DNA of 64,000 nt from Verpa conica (taxonomy: Eukaryota; Ascomycota; Pezizomycetes; Pezizales; Morchellaceae): NCBI GenBank assembly GCA_033030425.1, contig JAUFSD010000017.1, positions 372,001 through 436,000 of the forward strand. The letters are read 5' to 3'. The translations under genes were made by a program, and so were the position numbers. Below are positions 11,717-23,558 of this stretch, in pieces. The stretch's first letter is position 1. Each line of letters opens with the position of its first letter. The notes beneath the pieces were generated by a model that saw only the letters and a list, made by a program, of their open reading frames with translations, was not told the origin of the DNA and ran no database searches.

Positions 11717-13673
11717 AACTTGAGAAGCTCTGGTAATGGCAGGTTAGAGCTCTCACTTCTCGGTCAAAGAAGGAATCCTAGATAAAGTGCCCAGTGGCAT
11801 ATTTCTTACTCGGTAGAGCCAAGGAGTGTCCTCCGAGGAAGGATGCCCGCAGCGTCCAACATAGTGTGTATCCAATATGAGATAGGAAAAAACACTCAAG
11901 CAATATTCTAACTACGCTCAACACCACCTAGAGGAACTATCTGACCCTTCTGCTTCGGGGGTAGTATCGTAGGTTACGGTGCTGAGAAACTTTATCACCC
12001 AATCGAAGGTTCAGAACTCCATTTATACGATAGATAAATCATCGCTTGCACGTTGGTGATAACGTAGGTCATTGTTTGATAGAACCGGATCGTAGACCTA
12101 GAAGTTGGCGTTGCGTTTTTTGCTTGGTGGGCCCAATAATAGTACTTGTTCAGTGAAGGAGGTTTCGTCCAACGGGGGTTCTGCCAATCCAAGCGAATAT
12201 AAAAAGATTGATAGAATAAGACGCACCGACACAGCTCTAGTGATCCCATTACCCAGGCCTAGTTTTGAATCAATTAGTAGCCTAATAAATCTACTATAAT
12301 TTATAGCTAGACCTATCCACGCAAAGGCCGTTATCGATACCGAGTGTGTAACAATACCACCATCCCCCGCGGAAAAAGATACCGAATATATTTCCATGCG
12401 AGCCGGGTATATGCGTAGTATCCGAAAGATACTTTTTGCGGGGTGTACAGGGCATACCCGGGTATCCCGCGTCGGGTCGAGTGAGATCAAGTGACCCGCA
12501 GATTGAGGTTGTCGTCTCCATAGTCGGAAGCAGCCGGATAGCGGGGAAGAAGCTTTACCTACGTTTCACAAAGTACCTCACCAGTGCCGATAAGAAGGGT
12601 GATGTTGTTCCTTCTAAAGCCCTTTTTTGCCTTCGCGGTATACGTTTTCGGTGTTGGATTCTTGATTGGGGAGGTTCAGCTTCTACTCGCTGTCGTGAGT
12701 TTGGTTGGTATGCTCATCGGGGCTCTTCCAGGGGGTATGTATTTGGATGGATCGATAAAACTAAGGATATATCGTCAGTCTGGGGCATCATCTAAACTCT
12801 ATAAACATGAAGTATCGATCCCGTGATTTCCAGTCACTGTGGATGATGTTAATACTATCAATCTTCCACCCACTCCTAAAGCTCTAGTCCAACTGGTAGC
12901 TTAACAACATCCCTACAGTAAAAGCTTCTCCGGTAAAATGGGTAAGAAGTTGGTTGGCTGTTGGTTAAGATACCTCAAGTCGGTGGAGTATTACATGTAC
13001 TGATGACTGCCTAGCTCGGCTCGGCTCAGCTATTCAACCACGAAGACATTCCCGCAGCACCGGTAATTACACTATATCGGTGGAGTCACCGGTGAAACCC
13101 AATATCTCACAGACACAAGAGTGTTCTTGGTGTTGTTCAATGCTTCAGTTTTATTCCCGAGAGACTATACAAAACCCGGAGCAGAAGCCCTGAATCCTTT
13201 CCACAGCTTCGTAATCCGAAACAGGGGCACGAATGTTCCACAAAGCGTAATCTCTGTAAGATGACCACCAGAGCCAGGGGGGCTCCGGCGAGTGACAAGC
13301 GGTGTTGGGAGTGTGGGCTGGAGAGTACAGTAGCAGGAGTACAGTAGGGAGTAAGATCGGCTTGTTGGTTGCAGCGGCAACCCCGCCTTGGCAGGGCGGC
13401 GTTCTCTTCTCAAGTAATAGACAGGGAATAAGGGCAGGAGAACAGGAGGAGGGTCGGTGCCCCACCACCTGAGACATTTCCCCTAAGTCCTGGAAAGCTT
13501 CCTCTGAGCTCCCTGAAAGTTTCCCCGTTATTTGGTTCTCCTGTTTGTGCTCTCTTTTCTCCTCCTGTTCCCACTCCTCCTGTCCCTGTTCCCCTCTCCT
13601 CCTTCTCATAGACCACAGACTATACAGACAGCACTATCATACTACACATACACATATCAGATAAAAAATAGCC

Positions 13674-15996
13674 ATGGACCCAGGCCCAGACTCAACAAAT
13701 CCCGTTCTCTTCTCCTCAGAGGACAGGGAAACAATATACCTCCTCACGTCACTCACCGCCGGAAGTTCTTCTATTATCACCGCAACCAGTAGGTTGGAGC
13801 ATTTACTAAAGAGTAATAAGGTTCCATTCAAGGCTGTAGACTTGGCGACAGACGACAAAGCAAGAAGTTTGTGGAGTAGAAGAGGTGGGGGGAAGCGATT
13901 ACCAGGTGTGGTTAAAGATGGATTGGTTCTAGGGGTAAGTTTACTTTTTATATATATATTTTACAAGTGTAGTTTACCTGGGCTCGTGTGATTTTCACTT
14001 GGATCTGGAGCTTTCCCTGGGTTACCCCTAGGAGCTCCCTCCTGTCGAGGTGTTCGTTCCTTACAAGATCTACCCCTGTACACCCCTTCCCTAGACTACA
14101 AAACACCCTGCTTACCCCCTGTATCAGAACTATGAGGACGTAGAGGAATGGAACGAATACGGCGAGCTCAAGCAGAACCTTGGCATCAAGCCCAAGAAGA
14201 AGAAGAAGAAGTCTCCTGAAGACTCGACTTCTTCGTCTAAACGCGTAGTCGACCTCTCCGGTACCACATCCTCAGCAACACCTATGACTTCCGCTACCCC
14301 GAATATTGTGCCCGAGGAGGCTGCTGCCGCTGCAGGTGGTATGCAAGCTGCTGCTCTTGCTGCTGCGGCCGCAGCAGCTGGTAGGAACTTGAAGAAGACT
14401 GGGAGTATCAAGAGTGTGGCTAGTAAGAAGGAGGGGGGTGAGAGACCTGTTACTCCGATTGCTGTGATAGGGGCTAAGGATGTTAAGGAGGAGGCGATTA
14501 TTGAAGCTTCCGCTACTGAGGCTCAGGCTGTTCCTGAGAAGGCGGAGGAGCAGGAGGTGGAGGAGAGGGTTGAAGAGAAGGCCGAGGAGAAAGTTGAGAA
14601 AGATGAAATAGCAGAAGAGGAGAAAGCAGAACAGAAGCTCGAAGCCCCAGTCATTTCTACGATTATCCCCACCATCCCCGAAAAGGTTCAAGAACCCGAA
14701 GAAGAGCTCGAAGACAGCATGGAAATTGCGGTCCTCGCCGCAGCTACCGCTGCTGCCCTCGAAAGAGTCGAGAAAGGAGTCGATGAGGACTCTGCAGTCG
14801 AAGCTACTGATACTCCCGCCATTACCACCGAAGATCCAGAAGAGGAAGAACCTGTCATTGCAACAGCCGTTATGATTGAGAAAGTCGAGCAGGGCGAGAT
14901 AGAGGAGGTGCAGGTGACCGAGAAGAAGGATGAAGTTGTAGAAAAGAAAGAAGTAGAATCTGATAACCTGATTGCCACTGTTGCCGTCGCTGCTACTCCA
15001 GAAAAGGTGGAGGAGAAAGAGATTGAAGAGGCAAATGACGACGACGATATGCTAGCTGCTGTACTTGGCGTCACTACTTCTACCACTACAGGTAAAGAGA
15101 AAAAAGAGGAAATTAAGCAGTCTGAAGAGCTTGAGACGGAGAAGGAGGGGGCAGAGAAGGCAGAGGAGAGTATAGAGGAGAAGGTAGAAGAGGAGAAGGT
15201 AGAGGAGGTGGTAGAGGAGGTAGAAGAGAAGGTAGAGGAGGATACCGAGACAGAGAAGGGGGCTCAGGAGGTGGAGAAGGAGGAGAAGGTAGTGGGGAAG
15301 GAGGTTGAGGAGACTGACGAAGTAGAAGAAAAAGTAGAAGACAAGAAAGAAGATAAGATCGAAGAGGCTGAGGTAGCTAAGGAGAAAGCTATAGAGAAAG
15401 TAGAAAAGGTAAACTTGATTAAATCATAAAAAGATACACAGGGCCTGGCTAACATAATATTAGGAAGAAGTATCGTTACCCGTCGTACAGGTTGAGAAGA
15501 TGGAGGAAGAGAAGAAGACGGAGGCAGAGAAAGAGAAAGAGAGACAGATAAAATTCGGTGAAGCTCAAAAGAAATTAGAAGCAAAGAACGAGAAGATAGA
15601 CGAGAGAACCGATAATCACAAGGAAATCAAAGATGGAGATGAGGATGGTGAGAAATGACCCAAAGACGACTACCCCCGACAAAACCCAAGCGGTAGAGGA
15701 TATTAATTAGATAAATTTGGTCGGATGCAGGGGGCAAGATAAACAAAAATCGACTGTTTACATGGTTCAAAGTGCGTCTTTCTTTCAAAAAATCAACCGG
15801 TAACTTGAAAGACCCCAACGAGCGCGAACGCCGCGCCGATTTGAGGAAATCAAGGTCAACCGACGAACTGAGAAAGTCAACCTATGCATTGTTTAAATCA
15901 AAATCCACCGACAAAGCCTTGCAATTTGACAAGACAAATCCCACCTCTTCAGCCGTTCCAGCAGTTCCAGCTGTACCCACCTCCCCAACCTCATGA
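13674..15996 (+). CDS. SH3BGR-like glutaredoxin-fold protein with long acidic tail
   Basis: Four exons (13674-13934, 14128-15408, 15464-15647, 15773-15996) give about 649 residues. Residues 20-105 form a thioredoxin/glutaredoxin-like fold of the SH3BGR family: a beta strand, a TAGSSSI turn in place of the redox CxxC, helix, VDLATD strand, LPG with the cis-proline (P77), then EEWNEYGELK across the first splice. The missing cysteines imply a binding rather than redox role. After a run of six lysines comes an Ala-rich stretch and then a roughly 330-residue tail dominated by Glu, Val, Lys and Ala, probably disordered or coiled. The last exon encodes a basic Ser/Thr-rich segment (KSTDELRKS-like repeats). 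The final join (donor GTGAGA at 15648) is chosen because the downstream frame reads like real protein; ending at the TGA at 15656-15658 is the alternative. Function is unknown. Confidence 0.75.
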
Positions 15997-18900
15997 TACT
16001 GTATTGTGTATACATGCGCATGGCCAGTTTGCTTCCTTCCTGGGTCCTTATTTCTTATCTTATCTTCGGGGTTATAGAGTTTCTTTTTTATCTCAGCATC
16101 ATCGGGAGGGCCGTAATGTAATGCCTCTACTTTGGCCTCTTACCCCAACTGTATTTCTACTCCCAGTCTCCTAATTTTCCTATGTTACCCGGAGCCATGA
16201 ACACTTTACACGGCAGTTCCAACCATTAGGAACTCACGGAGTTTATATCCCAGTCACATGACCGGTCTATGTCCTCTTTCCCATTATCTACCACTAAGCG
16301 CTCAGAAAACACTTTCCCTTAAGATGTCTACTATGTACTATTATTATGTACCACTACCATATTAGCCTTTCCTATGCTATCTTTCGGTTTATTCTTCATC
16401 GCTTTTTCCTACGTTTCCTTATGTCCTTTTACTCCCCACCGTCTGATATCAAACAACTGATAGCGGATACACGCCCTAAAACCACCCTAGTCTTAACTAT
16501 ATCATGGGCAAAAAGTTTTATTTTTATCTTGTATTACTATCTATGAGAGAAGAAGCCTGGTTGCTCTTCACAGCCGATCACTCGATTCGCTCATTCGTCA
16601 GAGTACTTATACTATACACAACGCTCATTGGGAGAATGCATAAGATTGTTCCCTTTTCTATTATTGGTCATCTGTCTCGTAATAAAAAATTAGGGTAAAT
16701 GTATTTCCGGTTTTGTAACTTGGGAGCAGGTGAATTCCTGTTTGGACCCCACCCTCTTAAAAGCGGCTTATTGGTATTTCTCAACTAAGAGGAGCTAATC
16801 CTTAGTTCTCAATAATACGCTCCGAGCTACTCTACTATTCCTTTAGGTTGTCGCGTGTGGGTTCCTATAATCCACATATAACATTCTCCTCCCCTTTCAC
16901 AATCTCTCTGTACCTCATTATCATCAAACTGATGTCACCACTAGAATCTGTCTTCTCTTTCATCCCCCCTACGGGACTATTTATATCTTTATATTAAGTG
17001 TTATATATAATTACCAACCGTATCTATATAGCTAAAGTCTACTTTAGGTTATATGGACTACTGAAGATGACGTTGATAAGGTTTCAAGTTAAGCTTTAAC
17101 GTTGCCAAGCTATGTCATGACAAAGTTTGGTAATAGCCCCCACTTCATAACGGTAACCCGAACAGTTGTATTTTATCCAGCACAAAACTTCCGGACTACC
17201 ACGTTTGGTAGTGGATTTAACCTATTGGCCTTAGAGTTAAATTAATGCTACCATACGAAAGTACATGTACGCCAGATGAAACGTAGTATAGGGGCATTGA
17301 CCCTGTACATCGTCACCCAGTAGGGTCCCATTCCGTAGGTCCGGTTCTGACGTCGCCCTACGGAATCCCGCAAAAATTGATCTACTAGAGAAATATCTGT
17401 CTAGTGGCATGGACAAAGGGTAAAGTAAGAAATGCGAAAAAACTATAGATAGCCTATCATAGAGCAGAAAAAGATATCATAAATAATATCTAGGCTAATT
17501 GAAATTAATGAGGAAGAAAATTGGGTAAATGAACTACATACAAAATATCTGGTCTGGGAAGGCGGAGGTGCTATATGGCCTGTTCAGTCTTAGAGACCCA
17601 AGTTACGCTCTCTGAAACACTTAATAGCGAAAAACTTTAATGTGGGTCACTCACCCCATCCGAACCTTAAATGTTAGAAGGATAGAATACTACATGTATC
17701 TATGAAATAGGGAAATAATATGAAACCACGTTGTTGAAAGGGTTAGGGTTAATGACTAAGGAGGGCTAGCTACTTCACACCTGACCCTTCAGGTTCCTCA
17801 CAACCTCCTGCTCATCACTCTTGCTGCTACAAGTACAGCTGTTGTTTTTAGGATGCTGGTCAAGTCTTACAAACACTTTTAAACCTCCTCGTGTTTTTGT
17901 GTTTTGCAGCTACTCTGATACCGCGGCTTCGTGACCCCCAGCGCTTTACCGGTATCAACTCCTCACACTTTAGAATGTCCCTAGATTTCATACACCCCCT
18001 TGAGGGGATACCAGCTGAAGATTAGAATCACCAACCGGAAACAAACAAATAGCCTGCAGCGCTAAAGTACTATAATATGGATAAAATACGGATAAAAGGC
18101 AGACAGACTCTACGAGCCATCTCGTTGATAGATCCCTAAGTATACTCTCTTGCCTCAGAAAGCCTTTCTATGTGTAGCTGTGCGATTAATATTAGTTTTA
18201 GGACACAGGGAAGCTAAACTAGTACTAGTCCTAGATAACTCCCTAACTTGAGAGCTTAGAATTGAATTCAGCTAATGCCTCTATTGTGGGTTAAACTCTT
18301 CTGTAATAGAAACTGGTATAGCTAAGAGATTTAAGCGAAAACTCAACACTGAACCCCTCTAGGACAGCCCAGCCTATGAGTGTACATATAATTCACACTT
18401 TCTAGGAGTACCCCTTTCTGCGTATAGGTCCTGGGGAGCCTTTTTATACGTGGATGGACTTGTGACTAGGCCCACTACTTATACATATATGAAGGCGCGT
18501 ATAAGTATATTTTATACAACTGGCTAGTAAAAACCCATATCTATTGCTGTAGAGCTAGCTTATGTGGTTGTTGGCTTTTTTTCAGGGGATCTTTCCAGGG
18601 GGTACTTAAGGGGCCACGGCTAGGTTGGCTAATTGAAAAATATACACCAACGAGAATTCTATTCCATATTAAGGTATGATGGCTAACATTTAGTTGTATG
18701 TAGGCCAGAGCGGTGTTTCAGACAACGCTAGAAGGTAAGAAGTAATCGGCCTTTCTTACTAGCTATTACCGGTACTCGGGGTAGGCAATAAGGGGCCAGA
18801 TAATGCAAGTCTCAGGCAAGGGTCATCGCCAGATACGACAGTCTCCGATGAGTAAAGCAAAAAATTTGATTGGCGGGAATAGAACTTGTATTTTTCGGTA

Positions 18901-19297
18901 CTTACTACCTGCCCCGAGTAACTAAGAAGATGTTAGAAGCAGCACCTGGAGGCACGGAGAAGGCGCACCATATACCAATAATCAGCATTCTCCTGTTAGA
19001 ATCGGATTATCTACCTGTTTCTAGACAACGGAGCATACACGGTTCGGATTTCATAGGCTTAGGTGGTACTGATACCTTGTCACGGGGCGTGATCTTTAGT
19101 CCCGACTACCCAATACAATAACCACATATACCTACCCACTAGGAATGGTTTCTCGCACATAAATATAGTGCAACCCCTAATCTTATCGACTTTCATGGAA
19201 AGAAAGGAAAATTTTTACGAAAAAGAAATCATTGTAAAAAGCAAAAACAAGCCACCTGGGATTCTTTGGTGAGTGACTCCATTATAGCTTCGGCCAT
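15997..19297. other. Gene-poor AT-rich stretch
   Basis: No gene is supported. The stretch is rich in TATA/CTAG-type sequence and includes a hairpin with 10-bp arms at 17330-17366 (ATTCCGTAGG/CCTACGGAAT) and three copies of the palindrome TACATGTA nearby or within it. The frame at 18870-19121 has no recognisable motif. Confidence 0.5.
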
Positions 19298-19374
19298 TGC
19301 TCAAGAAGTGAGTCGAAAACTCGATCTTCGCATTTCGTACGAGTGCGACGCCTTACCAACTTGGCCACTTGAGC
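19298..19374 (-). tRNA. tRNA-Thr(CGU)-like gene with 4-nt anticodon-loop insert
   Basis: Read on the minus strand, a perfect 7-bp acceptor stem (GCTCAAG/CTTGAGC) is followed by a 3-bp D stem (GCC/GGC) around AAGTTGGTAA, which gives a good A box. Next is a 5-bp anticodon stem (TCGCA/TGCGA), a variable AGATC, and a T arm with the TTCGACT loop and a discriminator A. The anticodon CGT reads threonine. The anticodon loop is 11 nt (CTCGTACGAAA) instead of 7. The extra four bases sit where nuclear tRNA introns always lie, one base after the anticodon. The T stem has a G-T wobble and one T-C mismatch at the 53-61 position, which weakens the B box. It may therefore be a decayed copy rather than a working gene. 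Confidence 0.62.
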
Positions 19375-20464
19375 TCCCTGGTGTTTATATTCAGCTCACT
19401 AGGTACTTATCGGTTTTGGGATTACCCGGTTGGTCCCTTCTTGCAGCTCGGCGTGGGTTATGAAGTTTAACAATGCAAGTTGACCCGTAGCACATACATA
19501 GCTAAACATGGTTAGGCATTGTGTGGGGGAAGACCCAATCAGAGGAGAGGTCTTGGCGATAAACGTGGACGTGGATATGAGACAGCATGGCTGGCTGGAA
19601 GCTAAATCAGATTCCCGAGCCCTTGGCTAGACTCGGTCTAAGGGAGCTTCTATCTTCACGTAGTCTCGTGCTCAGTCCTCCGCATGGTGCATAGAAACCT
19701 ATGGTAGGTGGACGTACTTTAGGGTACATATGTATGTGCTCGGCAAGTTTCGATGCCGGCGAAACCCCATATAGCTCTAGGCCAATCCAAGCAGGCGGGA
19801 AAAAAATTATCCAAGACGCGGGGATGTCAAGGATAGGGATAACACTATACAGTACACAAAGTTTATACGTGAGGCCTTTAAAAACTTTTCTTAGTGATTA
19901 AGGAGCCTGTGGTTCTTTCATATAATGTGCTGAATTCCCTCAATTACGTGAGTGACATCATAAGTGTGATACAAGTTCAAGAGGGGTATATTTGTGGCAT
20001 GATAAAACCCAGAGTCGTTTTACAAATGAGCTTCTAAAAGGTTCTCTAGCTGGTGGTCTGATAACCTGAATTCTCATTCGAATTTTATTCAATTTTCCCT
20101 CCAAAACCGCCGCTATCTGAAAAAAGAAACCACAACTGCTGTTATTTTTAGCTGTTTTCCGAGATGTGAGATGTGAAAATAAGGTGTGAAAATAAGGTGT
20201 GAAAATAAGGAAAGAAAGAAAATCAAAGACTCCAGTTTGGCTTTCGGGAGTTAGTTGTCAAAATCGAAAATCCTGCTTTTTTTTTTGAACAAGAGACCCC
20301 CTGAAAACATGCGTCTCCTTCGCCCATCCATAAATGCCCAATAACGCCATAATGCCCAAAATATTTACCAAACGAAAAAATGAATCCCCTATGCATGAAA
20401 AGCGTACGTCTAGGCTTGTTGGTAAAGAAAAATGCCCTCCTCTTAAGTCATAATGTTAAGAAGC
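19375..20464. other. Spacer with a 13-bp tandem repeat
   Basis: No gene is supported. The 3' region of the minus-strand gene that ends at 20465 lies at the right. A 13-bp repeat is annotated separately. Confidence 0.5.
20168..20210. repeat. 13-bp tandem repeat (AAGGTGTGAAAAT), about 3 copies
   Basis: Two exact copies at 20181-20206 are preceded by a variant (GAGATGTGAAAAT) and followed by AAGG. Confidence 0.85.
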
Positions 20465-23400
20465 TTAATTTTCTTTGCCTCCTTTCATAGCGCCGCTGAC
20501 CTTCTTCTTCAAGCCCTTGACTCTGTCTTTAAACCTGCCAAATAGCTTGTTCTTCTTCGTTCCCGTTTCCTCAACCGGTTTTACTTGCTCTTGAATATCT
20601 TTAGCAGTGGTGATTTTCACCGTGAAGTCCTTGATGATTGTAGGCTTGCGATTACCCTGAGTAACCCTCTTGACGTCTTCACCTACTGCTGCGATCTCTT
20701 TTAACAATCCATGGGCGCTCTTTTTCCCATCGCCACTCGAGAACCCAGAATCTGGCCTTACAGGCTCTGCTGGGAGTATTGGAGATGGTAAAATAAGGAA
20801 TGGATCCTCTAGTTCCTCAACTCTTGTGACAATATCCAGACTCTCCTGTGAAATTTCTGCATTATTTTCATCACTGATAATAATCTGTGGCGGCTCCGCG
20901 GGTGATAGAACTGTGGGAAGGCGAGCAACAGGTGAGAACTTAGACAACGAAGAAGTTGAACTGAAACTTCTCTTCAAACGCTCAGCTCTATATTCCTTTG
21001 GGTTGTCAAGGGTAATTTCGCTGACTGAACGGCACTTCTTGGGTTTCAAGAAATGGTTAACGTTGAATGCTGGGGCCGGGGAAGATCGGGTGTCATCCTC
21101 TTTCTGGATATCCGGAGTGGGTTCTCTACGGAGAGATTTGCTGCGGAGCGACTCAGCTGCTCGTGTTGTGGGTGCATCCCATTCATCCTCCGAAACCTGT
21201 TTTCTCGAGGTTCTGCCTGATACTAGAGACAAAGAGGGGACGGAATGGGGTATAGTAACTCCAGTTTGTGCAGATCCCATAGAGAAACGGGAAAGTGTAG
21301 ATGATTGCTCCCATCCCTCTATGGAACTAGCTATGGAGGTTGGTGAATCAGGCACAGGTTCAATGAAAATGGTCTCTGAGATCTGTCCATCGACCTGGGT
21401 GGTCGAGGTGTTGATAGGCGATAAGATCAGTTCACGGACCGAAGCGTTACTAATGGCCTGGAGTTTTTCGTTTGAAGTTACAATAGATAAGTGCTTAGGA
21501 CGCTGAATACTGCTGACATTTTCCGAAGATCCGTTTCTTGATTTTGTGAACATGCTCTTAGGGCGTTGGAGGCTGACATCATCCGAGGATCTGTTTCGTG
21601 ATCGTTTGAAAAGTCTCAATTCAACTGAAGAACCCTTATTACCAAGTGTCCGTTTCAATGGTGTGTCGTTTACTACTACTGATGTGTCGAATGCGAATTC
21701 GCTCTCCCGGGAAGATCGTGGTTTAAAAGTTTTCATTCTTCGTCGTACAGAATCTTTCAGTGCATTTGGTCCAGATAGAGTGCCGCGAATTGCAGGTGTT
21801 CCGTCAGCGAAGTCAACAGTGAATTCGATGGGTAGAGTCTGTTCACTATCCGCCGGAATCTGAGACTAGAATATTAGTATCAATGTGCACTAGGTGCAAG
21901 AAAATAAAAGTGCTGGGGAAGACGCACTTCTTCAATCCAGTGCTCAAATTCAACAAATTGTCCATTATCCTTTGTCAAACTTTCTAGAAATCTCCTCAAG
22001 TCGTCCATTCTTGCAGATGCATCACCAAAACGAGTAACCGAGTTTTTACCTCCATTCTGAGCCGATAGTGATTGACGGAGACGAGCCACGACTGCGTCAT
22101 CTAGTGCTTGCAATATTGACCCAGGCGCGATAGTGTTCAAGAATATTGAGTCTGTAGACGATAGGTATTAGTCTACGAATCACAGCGACAATTTAGAGGA
22201 TTCATACCTTTACGTAGCTCTTGCATTACTTCCCTGATTGACCGAGAGGACCCCGCTGCGGCAGTCTTGAAAACCGATTTTCTTATAAAGTGGTGTACAT
22301 AACTCCGGTAGCGCGAGTCGATATGGACTTCGGGGGTATAACCATTCTGAGCATCCAATGAGGCGCGGTAATTGTTAAACCGAATGAGGGAACTTTGCTG
22401 GGTAGCTGGAGGGTTGCTAGTAGGCGGCGCGGGTGAGAACTGTGACTGAACCTTGGCTGCTTTCGTTTGGAGTCTTCCTAGGTACTGTGCGACAAGGGCC
22501 CGATATTGGGGATCAACCGGTATTCCGGATGCTTCTTTCGGTGGTTTAACATATGACTTCAGGCCAGACAGTCCTTGCGAGGACTGTTTTGGGGATTTGT
22601 ATGAATGCTCTTTTCGGGGAGTATTGTGAGCATCAGGAGTTCCATACTGAATTGATCCAGGGAGAGGCAGTTGAATTACAGGTGAGTAATATTGCACTAA
22701 TGCCATCTGTTTTTGTTTTTCCTGTTTTTCCTTCTCCCGCACTATATATGGACAACCGCTAAGTTCATCCGAGGGAACTGAACGCTCCGGGGAGATCGGT
22801 GCTGTGGCCGGAGTCGGGGCGGCAACGGCATCCTGAATTTTCTTTTGGGTAGTTGCTCTTGGCTTTGGTTCCTTTGCAAAGTTTGCCGCGGTCCCAAGAA
22901 AGTCACGAACTGAAGGGCTCTTTTTCAGTGTGGAGAATGAGCCGGACAAAGTGTTACTCAAGCTTGACTTAGGTGGGTGAGGAAGAGACGACCGAACATC
23001 TACCGGAGTGCTGGGACGGGCTGGAGTACTGGAGCATGTTGGAGTACCGGGACGGCTTGGAGTACTGGGACGAGTGAAAGACGGTGTCGAAATCTTCTTC
23101 CGAATAGCAGGGATCTCAGCCTGTGGTGTTTGTACCCGTGGAATTTCAGTAGCAACAATAGCCCGGGGTGCCTCAATCGGTAATTCGGACTCTGGCGAGG
23201 ATATAACGACCTTAGGTAGTAGAGGAATCGATTCTAATGGAAGTGAAGTCGAGACTGGTATGGTCTGAAATGCCTTTGTGGGTGGGATAGCCCAAAAAGG
23301 GCGTGGAAACATATCACCCTTCTGATAAAGTCCGTATACACTTCCTGGCAAAAAGGTCTCCAAAAGAGTTTCGGCATCCTGGATGATTATGCAAATAGGA

Positions 23401-23558
23401 TGTCAGTTACTACCCGTGCACCGGATCAATAGCAGGGTGGAAAGAAGTACAGGAGGCCCGGTACTCACGACCTCGGGATTCAGTGGAAACATATCCAGCA
23501 GTGGTACCCATTGCCTCAAGTCCTGCAGAGGAAATCTTTGCTGAAAGCTCGAAAACAT
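20465..23558 (-). CDS. Unrecognised 961-residue protein, Pro/Ser/Thr-rich
   Basis: Four exons on the minus strand (23558-23469, 23378-22208, 22151-21928, 21865-20465) join in frame through introns of 90, 56 and 62 nt with GT...AG ends. I do not recognise the family. The first 75 residues look like a folded segment (WVPLLDMFPLNPEV, then LPGSVYGLYQKGDMFPRPFWA). A low-complexity region rich in Pro, Ser and Thr follows, with many TP sites around residues 125-150, suggesting proline-directed phosphorylation. The third exon has a helical stretch with RRFLESL and HWIEEV. The C terminus is strongly basic (Lys/Arg-rich, KDRVKGLKKK) and ends Lys-Glu-Asn. No signal peptide or membrane segment is apparent. 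An acceptor 6 nt further into exon 4 is also in frame. The regular splicing and frame continuity make this a real gene; its function is open. Confidence 0.72.

Larger units (their letters stand above)
10799..13673. other. Spacer upstream of pex5 and of the SH3BGR-like gene
   Basis: This interval should contain both promoters. It includes a 10-bp tandem repeat (11141-11180), a CCCT microsatellite (11696-11716) and C/T-rich tracts near 13530-13600 just before the next gene. Frames around 12098-12826 have no recognisable domain and are left uncalled. Confidence 0.5.

Noticed and set aside
12098..12826. Overlapping frames of 80-130 codons on both strands
   Set aside because: Frames on both strands shadow each other and none shows a domain or consistent splice signals.
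18870..19121. 83-codon plus-strand frame
   Set aside because: No motif, no neighbouring exon, and located in a gene-poor AT-rich stretch.
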